Notes under the pieces: generated by a model
What the model was told of the DNA's origin: nothing
Databases searched by the model: none
The model's input: the letters and a program-made list of their open reading frames with translations, nothing else
Shown: positions 37,901-45,150 of the stretch, piece after piece
How the letters are laid out: each line of letters starts with the position of its first letter
How positions within the stretch are numbered: the stretch's first letter is position 1
Program-made: the position numbers and the translations under genes
NCBI GenBank assembly: GCA_949752745.1
Contig: OX457031.1
Coordinates: 55,232,803 to 55,296,802 of the forward strand
Length of the DNA stretch: 64,000 bases
Source of the DNA: Protula sp. h YS-2021
Lineage: Eukaryota > Annelida > Polychaeta > Sabellida > Serpulidae
Direction: 5' to 3'

Positions 37901-40850
37901 AAAAATGTGTTGACACGGGTCCTAGTTTTGACCATGTTTCAGTGACACACGTGTAAACATTTTGTTTACTTTGCTTGCAGATGAACGATTAAAGCATTTT
38001 GCGGACAACCAGCTGAAAATGGAAGAGGAAATCAAGAAATTACGCATTGAATTAGACGAAGAGAGAGCCAAAAATGTATTATCAGAAAAGTACAATTCAC
38101 CCAAATCGCACAAAGACAGCAGTATGAACGGCCCGTCTTCCGACGGTATGGCGCACGAAGCCAATAGTAAGTCTACGCCGTGATAAAATATAAAAAAAAT
38201 AGTGCGACCCGTCCTACGACGGCATGGCGCACGAAGCCAATAGTAAGTCTGCGCCGTGATCAAACATAAAAAGTAGTGCGACCCGTCCTACGACGGCATT
38301 GCGCACGAAGCCAATAGTCAGTCTGGGCAGTGATCAAACAAAAATAGTCCCGACGTCTTTCCGACGGTATGGCGCACGAAGCCAGTAGTAAGTGCGCAGT
38401 GATCAAACATGAAAAATAGTGCGACCCGTCCTCCCACGGCATGGTGCACGAAGCCAGTGGTAAGTCTGCGCCGTGATCAAACATAAAAAATAGTGCGAGC
38501 CGTCCTCCGACGAATGACGCCCGAAACCAAAAGTAAGTCTGCCCAGTGATCAAACAGAGAAAGTCTTGGAATGTCCTCTTCAGGGCATCGCACATTAAGA
38601 CGTCAGTAAGTTCGCGCAGCGATCAAACCTTAAAAAAGAGTGATTAAACATCAAGTAGTACCTGTCCGTTAATATAGTATGTGCAATGTTCAAACGTGAA
38701 AAGAAGCCAATATTAAAACTTAAGGGACAAAACTGGAAAAATTTGTTCACTCCAGTTATGCTGGATTGAAGGATAACTGGATCCGGTGACCGCATTACTG
38801 AGCTCTAATCTTACCGCAATATTAAATCAAAGGGCAAATGAATCAAGAAGTGAGGAGACAAAAGTAGTTCCCACTAATGTTTATTTTTGAGAACGCAACA
38901 ATAGAAAGACTTAAAAATAAATCCAACACATTCCCGATGAGAAAAATCTTAATCTTTAATATTGATAATGTTGAAGTAAAAGAAAACTCGTTAAAAGTGT
39001 TGTTTTTATTGTTCGGAGGTTTGAAATTGTTTTTTTTCTTTTTCAGTGGAGGCGCAAAAGCAATTAACAGAATATCGGTACAAATTGAAAAAAGCCGAGC
39101 AAGATATTACAGTTTTAGAAGGCAATGTGAGTATATCCGGTGTCTGTTGACATGATGAGTACACCTGATATCTGTTGACATTAGAAGTACATCCGGTGTC
39201 TGTGGACATGATGAGTAACATCCGGTATCTGTTGACATGATGAGTACACCTGGTGTCTGTTGACATGAGAACTATATCCGGTGTCTGTTGACATGATTAC
39301 TACACACGGGGTCTGTTGACATGATGAGTACACGTGGTGTCTTTTGACATGAGAACTATATCCGGTGTATCCGGTGTCTGTTGCCATGATGAGTACACCT
39401 GGTGTCTGTTGACATGAGAAGTACATCGGGTGTCTGTTGACATGGTGACTACATCCGGTGTCTGTTGACATGATGAGTACACCTGATGTCTGTTGACATG
39501 AATTGAACACGAAGGTGTTTTTTTTTTCAGTGTTGTTTTGGTTTTCTTTTTTTTTTTTCGTGTGTGTATTTACTTAAAAAAACAATTGTTTCACTCTGCA
39601 AAGCGAAATTGAAGCGTCGCAGCACAACTCATTACGGACAGCAAGACTTTGTTTTCAAATCATAGACTTTACATCTGAACATACACTGATAACACTGATA
39701 ACTGATAATGATAACATACACTGCTTGTTGAATGAACCAGCGTTGTTTTTTGATGTAGAAACTTTGGAATGAATGCAGATGCATTGCAGATGTTTCATTT
39801 ATTATTTGGCTTTAATTTTATTTTGGCGCAGGTCAAAAGATTAGAAAGTCAAGTAAAGCGCTATAAAAGTGCGGCAGATGAAGGAGAGAAAACAGTAGAG
39901 GATATGAAACTGGAGAAACGCAAACTACAGCGAGATGTAAGTGTACTTTGCTTGTTTATTTGTTTACTTGTTATTTGTTTCCGCATCTGAAGCGGTATTA
40001 CCTGTTTTTATTATATGGTTAGAGTGCGGTATGGGTTCGGTCAGCATTCACTTTTGACGTCGAGTCGTGTTTCTGTATGCTTTGGGTCGTGTTTCCCTGT
40101 ACCTAGGGACGTGCTTCCCAGTACTTTGGGACGTGTTTCCTTGTACGTCCGGACGTGTTACCCTGTGTTTCGGCAGGTTTCCCTGTACCTGGGGACGTGT
40201 TTCCCTGTACTTCGGAACGTGTTTTCCTGTACCTCGGGACGTGTTTCCCTTTGCTTCGGGACGTGTTTCCCTGTGCTTCGGGACGTGATTCGCTATGCCA
40301 AGGGACGTGTTTCCCTGTACTTCGGGACGTATTTCTCTGTACCTCGGGACGTGTTTCCCATTGCCTTGGGACGTGTTTTCCTGTACTTTGGGATGTGTTT
40401 CCCTGTACTTCGGGACATGTTTCTTATACTTGGGGACGTGTTTCCCTCCACTCCGGGATGTGTTTCCCTGTACTTCGGGACATGTTTCCCAGTATCCCGG
40501 GACGTGTTTCCCTGTACTTGGTGTCATGTTTCCTGTACGTCCCTCTTGGCCATGTAATAGACACATTACATTGGTATTGACAATACTTCTTTTATCACTG
40601 GAGTAGCTTGTTACGATAACATTTGCTGCGTAATTTTGTGTTTTGAATGTACTGATTGGCTAAATAAGTCACTATGTACTCACAGATACTGACAGATACT
40701 AGAGATACTTAACTGATGTCTGTCTGTTTACAGTTACGCGATGCACAGTACAAAGTGGAAGAATTGAATTCACAGAATCAAAACCTACAGACTCGCATTA
40801 AGACTCTTAAACAAGAGAGAATAGATTCGATAATATCGGGAAAGTCCTGA
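10879..40850 (+). CDS. LRRFIP2: LRRFIP1/2 homologue, coiled-coil flightless-interacting protein (spliced gene)
   Basis: Coding exons, + strand: 10879-10977, 28267-28401, 31425-31496, 31942-32024, 32334-32421, 33874-33966, 35096-35255, 37981-38166, 39047-39126, 39832-39936, 40734-40850. All introns are GT-AG and phases match, giving 405 residues. The family is recognised from VEDQALNMIHRE followed by AEQRLAARRAARE (residues 22-46), then LKDKYEE, EYGLVFVSNE, LDERLKHFA, YRYKLKKAEQDITVLE and KLEKRKLQRD. Residues about 100-190 and 245-400 are heptad-like coiled coil. Residues 208-217 are all Lys/Arg, a possible nuclear signal. Relatives bind the LRR domain of Flightless-I and act in Toll-like and Wnt signalling or nucleic-acid sensing; that role is inherited from the family and not shown here. 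Large introns carry many minisatellites, three of them touching splice sites. Confidence 0.93.
11640..11885. repeat. 57-bp minisatellite, four copies
   Basis: Four units sharing TACCGTAACCATAATGTGAA, spaced 57, 63 and 57 bp. The 57-bp period is divisible by three, so frames on both strands stay open across it. No exon similarity. Confidence 0.85.
13285..13915. repeat. ~50-60 bp minisatellite with poly-C spacers, about 12 copies
   Basis: Units share TTTGCTAGCACTCGGCGGTA and a CCATGATGAGG block separated by C-rich runs of 6 to 20 bases. Unit length varies mainly with C-run length, which suggests slippage. Confidence 0.9.
14729..14907. mobile_element. Short DNA-transposon remnant with CAG/ACCTCG-like ends (pogo/Tigger-like)
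   Basis: It starts near CAGGACAACCTCGCATGA and ends with GTTATAACGAGATTCTACCG. The two ends are imperfect inverted relatives. The interior repeats GTCGTTTTAAGC and GTTATAAC words. This style of terminus is common in pogo/Tigger-derived miniature elements. There is no transposase, and the family is inferred. Confidence 0.4.
20195..20760. repeat. ~60-bp G-rich minisatellite around CCAGTGTGACCCGTGA
   Basis: About seven units with the core CCAGTGTGACCCGTGA followed by GGGTGTCGTGGGGAGG or GGGGTTTTGTGG and GGCAGTAAAATAT. It is interrupted at 20547-20713 by an unrelated insert. Confidence 0.85.
20547..20713. mobile_element. ~167-bp insertion inside the minisatellite
   Basis: The array resumes exactly where it broke off: ACATAC on the left and CAGTGTGACCCG on the right are adjacent in other units. 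The insert starts CCGGCACAAAATTAG and ends GAAATCTCAACCCTG. It contains several TTAGTCGC and GGTCGCC words. No target-site duplication is visible. It has no coding potential of note. Confidence 0.6.
21313..21400. mobile_element. Fragment with CAGTAAAACCTCTTTATAAT end (pogo/Tigger-like)
   Basis: The left-end sequence CAGTAAAACCTC followed by TTTATAATGAGC resembles the element at 63549 (CAGTAAAACCTCCTTTAGTG). Only one end is clear. The family is inferred from the terminus style. Confidence 0.35.
21671..22997. mobile_element. Two abutting non-autonomous elements with ~170-bp core repeats and a TCTG microsatellite
   Basis: Copy 1 spans about 21671-22404 and copy 2 about 22404-22997. Each begins TTATCCCCCGTGAAACGG and ends CACGGGGGATAGACGTACTC then GAGACGTAGTCAAGTT. 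The words ATCCCCCGTG and CACGGGGGAT form an inverted pair. Inside lie 2-3 core repeats of 165-173 bp (CTCTGGACCCTTCCGCAGTG, ACAAAATGGCGGAC) and a GTCTGTCTGTCC tract near the left. This matches the architecture of bivalve pearl elements, which are Helentron-associated, but sequence identity to them is not tested. Confidence 0.6.
23705..24515. repeat. 81-bp minisatellite, about ten copies
   Basis: Units carry ATCGTGCAGCCCTGG, ACACCGGCTGACTGCCA and CACATCACCGTGACACGATA. The period is 81 bp, so one frame on each strand stays open through the whole array (27-residue periodic peptides). The open frames are explained by the period and there is no sign of a real protein. Confidence 0.92.
25965..25970 (+). 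promoter_or_regulatory. Minimal upstream ORF (ATGTGA) before LRRFIP exon 1b
   Basis: An ATG immediately followed by TGA lies just before the presumed start codon at 25973, in another frame. The main ATG has the better context (AAAATGG). If this leader is transcribed, a start-stop element directly upstream could stall or divert initiating ribosomes. Confidence 0.4.
25973..27502 (+). CDS. LRRFIP2: LRRFIP alternative first coding exon 1b (510 codons, acidic, disordered)
   Basis: Open for 510 codons from ATG 25973, with an in-frame stop upstream (TGA at 25952). The encoded region is rich in Ser, Asp, Glu and Lys. It has a Lys/Ser/Asp-rich basic part at about residues 245-325 (KKSDK, KKTDMSDKTKSDKK) between acidic parts, and looks intrinsically disordered. 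It ends SLSKQ at an AAACAG|GTAGAT donor in phase 0, exactly the phase needed to join AEQRLAARR at 28267. A possible acceptor (CATTTCAG, 25942-25949) just upstream suggests a separate 5' UTR exon. Joined to the shared exons it gives 882 residues. Without splicing it would stop at 27535 after ten more codons. It cannot be spliced in frame behind exon 1a because of the TGA. It could instead be an unrelated nested gene, though the phase fit argues for an isoform. Confidence 0.75.
27572..27780. mobile_element. 209-bp hAT-like miniature element with 8-bp direct flanks
   Basis: The body starts CAGGCCTGGAAA and ends TTTCCAGCCC(TG), an imperfect inverted pair. The 8-bp sequence TGGAATAA lies on both sides (27564-27571 and 27781-27788). 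An 8-bp target duplication with CAG ends is typical of hAT elements. It sits just after the unspliced stop of exon 1b. Confidence 0.55.
28267..28401 (+). CDS. LRRFIP2: LRRFIP coding exon 2 (shared, AEQRLAARRAAR exon)
   Basis: 45 codons between TTGTAG and GTAAGT, phase 0 at both ends. It holds the most conserved block of the family, AEQRLAARRAAREEARLIRM, then ELERQQREMEEKQ. GC content is much higher than in the surrounding intron. Both alternative first exons join here. Confidence 0.93.
28402..31424 (+). other. LRRFIP intron 2
   Basis: No conserved exon seen. It holds an AATC tetranucleotide run right after the donor, G runs (28604-28619, 29523-29535, 30640-30670, 30822-30840, 31261-31279), and the 33-bp array at 29925-30265. 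A 27-bp phase-0 micro-exon candidate at 29007-29033 is treated as a finding only. Confidence 0.5.
29925..30265. repeat. 33-bp minisatellite, about ten copies
   Basis: Unit: AAAAGACTGGAATAGCCCAT then CTGTAAAGTGTAA. It varies mostly in A-run length. It lies inside LRRFIP intron 2. The frames open on the - strand are periodic artefacts. Confidence 0.9.
31425..31496 (+). CDS. LRRFIP2: LRRFIP coding exon 3
   Basis: 24 codons, phase 0, between GTCAG and GTAAAG. It encodes ARGFSTSRRGSDDSTSSED then TRELK, the Ser-rich SRRGSDD segment of the family that precedes the coiled coil. Confidence 0.9.
31942..32024 (+). CDS. LRRFIP2: LRRFIP coding exon 4
   Basis: 83 bp between CTTCAG and GTCGGT. It encodes KQLAELEDKYKKAM then NNAQLDNEKQKY, matching the family coiled coil (VEEKYKKAMVSNAQLDNEK type). 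The last codon is split after two bases. Confidence 0.92.
32334..32421 (+). CDS. LRRFIP2: LRRFIP coding exon 5
   Basis: 88 bp between CTTGTAG and GTAAGA. It completes an Arg codon, then YEVDILKDKYEEIEENH and IQREHKDRCK. It matches the YQVDTLKD segment of the family. The acceptor is preceded by a TTTGTATGTCAG repeat (about 32230-32320). Confidence 0.92.
32465..33530. repeat. Intronic minisatellite carrying about 19 CACGTG E-boxes
   Basis: Alternating ~57-bp half units: GGTCACGTGTCCTGGGTCAC or GGTCACGTGACGGGGGGTCA, then GCCTGGTGCGAGAGTTCACG and AGATGCCGTGGTC. I count about 19 CACGTG cores, six in the 10-bp palindrome GTCACGTGAC. It lies in LRRFIP intron 5, starting about 45 bp after the donor. 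Confidence 0.92.
33874..33966 (+). CDS. LRRFIP2: LRRFIP coding exon 6
   Basis: 31 codons between TTTGCAG and GTGTGT, phase 0. It encodes ELDQKKRDLNDLQIEAEYLK then LQITQRDKLIQ, a continuous heptad-like coiled-coil segment corresponding to the family's LRQRDELI region. Confidence 0.9.
34480..34860. repeat. ~31-bp minisatellite of tRNA B-box-like units, about 12 copies
   Basis: Unit GTTGTGGGTTCGAATCTAGT then CCGCCGTGGGG. The segment GGTTCGAATCT closely fits the polymerase III B-box / T-loop consensus. No matching A-box or full tRNA fold is seen beside it. It lies in LRRFIP intron 6. Confidence 0.85.
35096..35255 (+). CDS. LRRFIP2: LRRFIP coding exon 7
   Basis: 160 bp between TTGAAG and the first of many GTAAGT donors. 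It encodes EYGLVFVSNETVEDEND, a run of ten Lys/Arg, then TAALVTPDALTVLGKVQGNL. It ends one base into an Asp codon, completed by exon 8. The family has KHGLVIIPDG and LDVRLRKLA in the same places. The last 64 bp of the exon are the progenitor-like first unit of the 76-bp array that follows. Confidence 0.92.
35192..37749 (+). repeat. 76-bp minisatellite made of exon 7 end plus its 5' splice site, 33 donors
   Basis: Each unit is 64 bp of exon 7 end (GACACGGCGGCTCTAGTCAC ... GTGCAGGGTAACCTCG) plus 12 bp of intron (GTAAGTGTCAAG). The first GTAAGT is at 35256 and the last at 37688, which is exactly 32 periods of 76 bp with no indel. Nearly all units keep AACCTCG|GTAAGT; two have AGCCTCG. Variants recur 912 bp apart (12 units), which shows a second layer of duplication. 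Reading past the true donor reaches TAA at 35324-35326, so use of any later donor would truncate the protein. Confidence 0.96.
37981..38166 (+). CDS. LRRFIP2: LRRFIP coding exon 8
   Basis: 186 bp between GCTTGCAG and GTAAGT. It encodes (D)ERLKHFADNQLKMEEEIK, LRIELDEERAKNVLS, then a Ser-rich tail SHKDSSMNGPSSDGMAHEAN. It matches the family LDVRLRKLAGEKEELLSQI / LQLEEERQK region. It ends one base into a Met codon. Its last ~50 bp are repeated downstream with the donor. Confidence 0.92.
38110..38645 (+). repeat. 71-76 bp repeat of exon 8 end plus its 5' splice site, six downstream copies
   Basis: After the exon donor at 38167, copies of ACGGCATGGCGCACGAAGCC then AATAGTAAGTCTGCGCCGTG have donor positions at 38243, 38317 (GTCAGT), 38388, 38460, 38533 and 38606. 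The nearest copy is almost identical to the exon end, and the copies diverge with distance. Reading through the true donor meets TGA within six codons. Confidence 0.93.
39047..39126 (+). CDS. LRRFIP2: LRRFIP coding exon 9
   Basis: 80 bp between TTTTTCAG and GTGAGT. It encodes (M)EAQKQLTEYRYKLKKAEQ then DITVLEGN, a near-identical match to the family ISEYKFKLSKAEQDITTLE signature. Phase 0 at the end. Confidence 0.95.
39127..39505 (+). repeat. 28-bp minisatellite beginning at the exon 9 donor, about 13 copies
   Basis: The intron opens GTGAGTATATCCGGTGTCTG TTGACAT and then repeats as GATGAGTACATCCGGTGTCT GTTGACAT. The repeated TGAGTA corresponds to the donor, but later units read ATGAG or AGAAG and lack GT. 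The array therefore starts at the splice site, but its copies are no longer functional donors. Confidence 0.88.
39832..39936 (+). CDS. LRRFIP2: LRRFIP coding exon 10
   Basis: 35 codons between TTGGCGCAG and GTAAGT, phase 0. It encodes VKRLESQVKRYKSAADEGEK then TVEDMKLEKRKLQRD, matching the family RLEGQVLRYKTAAE / LKAEKRKLQRE coiled coil. Confidence 0.95.
40065..40535. repeat. ~21-bp minisatellite GGGACGTGTTTCCCTGTACT
   Basis: About 22 imperfect units in LRRFIP intron 10, beginning roughly 130 bp after the donor. The period is close to 21, which leaves long open frames on both strands. No similarity to the neighbouring exon was seen. Confidence 0.9.
40734..40850 (+). CDS. LRRFIP2: LRRFIP terminal coding exon 11
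   Basis: 38 codons plus TGA, after GTTTACAG. It encodes LRDAQYKVEELNSQNQNLQ then TRIKTLKQERIDSIISGKS. It corresponds to the family's last coiled-coil helix (LRTALDKIEEMEMTNSHL), with a shorter and different extreme C-terminus. Confidence 0.9.
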   Translation, partial: LRDAQYKVEELNSQNQNLQTRIKTLKQERIDSIISGKS

Positions 40851-41444
40851 AATCCCCGCCCCCCTCCACCCCACCGTCATCACACCGATCTTTCATCGTT
40901 TATCTTAGTTCTTATAAAAGCAATGGATATTTTGTTTTTGGTCGACGTTACTTCGACAGGAGAGGTTAAGGGTGAAGGTCATCAAAGGACATTGAAGGTC
41001 ATTGAAAGTCAGTGACATTGACAAATGACGGAGGCCAAAACTGACCGAAGCGTACACGTCATGACCATTACATAACTTTTTTTCTTCTATATTTTGACGA
41101 TGGTGGCGTGTTGGTGTTTTTTAGGTCAGGGGTCGCTGACGTCACACGAACTGATGGGTGTGTTCCTCACACCCATTTGTTTACAGTTCTCATGAATATG
41201 TTGTCACGTTACCCTGGCAACGTGTTTATTTCTCGCATAGCAGTTGGGTATGGCCTGCAGTTGTATCGTCTGAGAGACTGCTCGCTCCATCAGAATGTCG
41301 CACTTGCTTTTAAAAAAAAGATTAAAAACGTATGAAACTATAGGTGCTGAATCAAGGTAAAACAAAACTTCTTGTACATTTTTTTGTGTTACTATAGTTA
41401 CGATAACAGCTCGTAAAAACAGACATGTTTTATTTTTGCTGTGT

Positions 41445-41450
41445 AATAAA
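41445..41450 (+). terminator. Candidate polyadenylation signal for LRRFIP (AATAAA)
   Basis: AATAAA about 600 bp after the stop codon, followed within 20-130 bp by a GT-rich repeat (41465-41585), as expected for a downstream element. A second AATAAA is at 41881. The choice between them is open. Confidence 0.4.
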
Positions 41451-41464
41451 GCAAAAACCGGTGT

Positions 41465-41585
41465 GAGTTCACATCTGTGTAACCGTGTACACGTGTGTTG
41501 ACGTGCGTTCACATGGGTATAACCGTGTACACGTGTGTTCACATGTGTGCAGCCGTGTACACGTGCGTACCCGTGTACATGCATC
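41465..41585. repeat. GTGTACACGTGTGTTCAC minisatellite
   Basis: Short imperfect units with GTGTACACGTG and GTTCACATG words. It lies in the presumed LRRFIP 3' end. Confidence 0.7.
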
Positions 41586-42544
41586 GGAGCATGAGGAACT
41601 AATTCAAATGCACGTACAGGGACGGCATTTTTACAGAATTTAACCCGACCTTTGAGTGTTCCACGGTAGAATTAGATTTGTTCTATATAAAGTGTGTAAG
41701 CGTTGGTTAAGAATCCCAGTCATTAACCCCGAAGCAGTCGTGCAAGTAATAAGTGTAATATTTACAGCGAGTGTAACGTTTACAATGGTTTTACAGTCTA
41801 AATTAGTTCATCCCAACCTTACAAGCGGCCGCACCAGAAATTGGCTATGTGTAATTTTTCTGCGTCTTTTTTTTTTTGTAAATAAAAGATTATGCGGAAA
41901 CTTGGTACTAGTTTATTGATCACTTTAGCTGCGTTTTGCTCCGCGTGTTTACGCATTCACACGTGTGGCTGTATTCTGGTACTACTCCAGGCGCATGTTT
42001 TGTGTAGGATCGGGTGATACTTTGTCTGTGTAGAAAGTGGAACTTATCTGCACGAAAATATTTGACATTTGAAACTTCTGAGTGAAATTATGACTCCGCT
42101 GTCCTAGTTCTTGCCTAGAGTCGATTTCTGAACGCGGTTTTGATATGATTTGGTACGGAAATATCATGTGGAGGCGGGGTGGGGATGGGCGATATGTACG
42201 GTTGAGTAGGACATTGGTAATTGGTTAGAATGGGCTGTGGGTAATTCCCGCAACGCGCGCAAGACGTGGGATGAACGCTGTCACTGGAGTGATGTTACCT
42301 ACATGTGTGAGCGTATAACCTCAGTTGTTCAGCATTTGTTTAACAATATGCATTATTTGTGGCGTAATTCCCACCCCCCACCCCCCCCCCCATAACCCAG
42401 TGTATGTCATTGAGGTTTTTTCCTTGGTCATTTGTGGTTGTGTGCAGTTATATTTCATACCTCATACCGCACCCCCCCCCCCCGCCCCCACCTCAACCCA
42501 TTGTCACAATTGTGAACGAAGCGTATGGGTTGAGATTAAGTAAC

Positions 42545-42835
42545 TTAGCTCAGCTCAGCTCGACTCGTCACACCTCGGGTCGGCTTGTCTCACCTGGGCT
42601 CATCTCGGCTAGGCTCACCTCGTCTCATCTGGGCTCGGCTCTTCACACCTCAGCTCACCTCGGCTTGGCCCGTCACACCTCGGCTCGGCTTGTCACACCT
42701 CGGCTCACCTCATCACACCTCGGCTTGGCTCGTCACACCCCGGCTCGTCACACCTCGGCTCGGCTGGTCACACCTCGGCTCGGCTCGTCACACCTCGGCT
42801 CGTCACACCTCGGCTCGGCTTGTCACACCTCGTGT
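42545..42835. repeat. ~20-bp minisatellite CTCGTCACACCTCGGCTCGG
   Basis: About 14 imperfect units of CTCGGCTCGGCTCGTCACAC type. Open frames through it are periodic artefacts. Confidence 0.85.
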
Positions 42836-44399
42836 TCACCCCCATCACGTGCATTTATTTGCCAGGTATTATACATTCTCCCCAGTGTTGTTTGATTTCA
42901 TCGAGGTTGTTATTTTATTGACACATTAATCAACTGTATATGACACATGTCAGTGGCAATATTCCTGTAAATAATTCAAACAATTTGTGTGTGTTTCAAG
43001 GGCCTATTTGGTTGAGCTTTTCAGCGGCGGTTTGATTGAATACCTGAGGGACGTTTTGTTTCGCTTGCTGAAAAATACAAACCGATTTGCATGTTGTGTC
43101 CGAGATACAGGGCAAACACCCCCTCACCCCCTTACAAATACCCCCCTCTACAGTTGCAGTAAAAAGCTGCCAGTCTGCCTTTTCCTTAATAAACCCCTTT
43201 CACACACGACGTACTTGTTACACGGCAGTAGGATTATTTTGATGCCTTGTTTTTTGGCCGAATTTCAGCTTTTACAGTAAGCAAAAAACGGTTGAAATAG
43301 TAATAATTTTTAAAGGTTTCAGTTAAACTATTGTAATTGACCATATTATTGTTATTAAGCAGAAATTCAGTACGTATACAGAATGAAAGGTGGGTAGGAG
43401 GGGGGGGGGAGGGGAGGGGGAGAGGGATTGTTTGCACGGGAAATGAGCATGTGCAGATCCTTGCGTTATGCCACGATTTACTTCAAATTATTTCTAATTT
43501 TACTTTCAAAAATTCAAAGTCAACTGAAGTGAAAAAGGAAAAGATAAATAAATAAAATTTTTGCTTCTGTATTGGTGTGTATGTGAACCAGTTTTAATCT
43601 GCCAAAAAAAATGTTCTGTTCAATTGTGTGTGGCAAATTATTTTTCGTTGGAATAAGACAGTTTTTTTTTTTTTTTTTTTTTTGAGATTTGGAAGTGTTT
43701 TTGTTCTGTTTTAATTCACCTATGAATAAAAATAACTTCGATACAACTCATTAAAAAAATGCTTCTAATTTTTGTTTTCTTAAGGTAAAAACTCAGTGTT
43801 TTCAGCACGTTCAGAACATAGGTTAGTTAGCTTTGGAGTATCACTTTATGCACTTGTTTTTGATTTGCACGGGCCATTTCTACAGCAATCGGAGGTAGTT
43901 TAATTCGTAGATTTATTTTAAATCGAAATATTTTTAGTCTCCAGAGGTTTGGTTGTTTTATCGAGAAGATACAAGATATGGTGTTTGTTTGTTTTTTTAA
44001 TGGGTCACCTCATATTTAATGTATCGTGTTGAAATCACATTGATGTGAAGTTGGATAATTTCATGGATTCAACGGCGATCATTACTGCACTGCTGATGAT
44101 CGGCTCTGAATGTTTACCTATTAGAATTAACCACAGGAGGGAGTTAGATATGAAGACAAAGGCGATATACGCTGTGACGTGGAAGGTCGCAAACGTTTGA
44201 CCTCTGCATTGTGTTTTCAAAAATATTTTTGTGACGTTTTCATATAGATTAATGTGCATTGTTTTGTAGAATATAACATTATTACTACGTGGGCTTGTTT
44301 TACTGATGCATGGCTGTGTGCCGATTATATCAAATAATGAATGAGTGGACTGAAAATTTCAATAAAAATCACGCAGATGCCTAAAATTGTTTGTTTTGT

Positions 44400-44765
44400 G
44401 GGATTATCCCCCATTTTATGCTCCGACGTGACTAAGGTCAATAGAGGTATTATGTTTTTGACTGGTCCGTCCCTCCGTCCGTCATGCTGTGCCTCACGCC
44501 ATGACCATATGTAATGTTCTAGAGCTGATTAGGTTTTGGTGACCTTGCGTCGTTGTTCAAGGTCACTGTGGGACGTTGAAATTTTACATGGGATTTCCCA
44601 TACCGAGTGGTTTGCTAAAAACAGCAGGGATTATATGCCGAACGGTCATGTAGACTTGTTTCGCGCTGATCGCCCTATGCCAGATTGTCGGGTACGAGTA
44701 GCTGGTGTTGTGGCGTATGTTAGAGATCGTAAATGCACAGCTGTTCACACTTGTGCCTTGCCGGA
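44400..44765. mobile_element. Possible dispersed element with GTCCGTCCCTCCGTCCGTC tract
   Basis: The GATTATCCCCCATTTTATGC start and the CCGTCC-type microsatellite recall the element pair at 21671-22997 (TTATCCCCC, TCTGTCC), but the core differs and the ends are not defined. Low-confidence call. Confidence 0.25.
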
Positions 44766-44984
44766 AATATAAACGGATACTTAATGTTGCTCTCCTGACG
44801 GGTGCCTCATTTTGCTTGACTCAGTAATCCAGGGCTTGTCGAAGTCGTAACCAGGAACCAAAACGCGTTAAATAACAGTTACCATTCAGTATCCTTTTTT
44901 TTTGTCAGACTGGATTTCAAGAGCTACTCAGTGCCTCTGCTCACGTCTCGTGTTTATGCCACGATCCCGCTTATGCACGAGAGG

Positions 44985-45150
44985 CTTAGGCGGAGTGTGG
45001 AACATCTGACTGTCATACGCACGAGAGGCTTAGGCGGAGTGAGGAACATTTGACTGTCATACGCACGAGAGGCTTAGGCGGAGTGAGGAACATCTGACTG
45101 TCATACGCACGAGAGGCTTAGGCGGAGTGTGGAACATCTGACTGTCACTG
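44985..45150. repeat. ~44-60 bp minisatellite GCACGAGAGGCTTAGGCGGA, four copies
   Basis: Four units of GCACGAGAGGCTTAGGCGGA followed by GTGAGGAACATCTGACTGTC. Confidence 0.85.

Noticed and set aside
40015..40606. 180-codon + and 172-codon - frames
   Set aside because: They lie entirely inside the ~21-bp array of LRRFIP intron 10.
42404..42929. 163- and 114-codon + frames with SHLGSARHTSA repeats
   Set aside because: They run through the ~20-bp CTCGTCACACCTCGG array.
44536..44772. 78-codon + frame
   Set aside because: It lies in a likely dispersed repeat with a CCGTCC tract. No family resemblance or splice signals.
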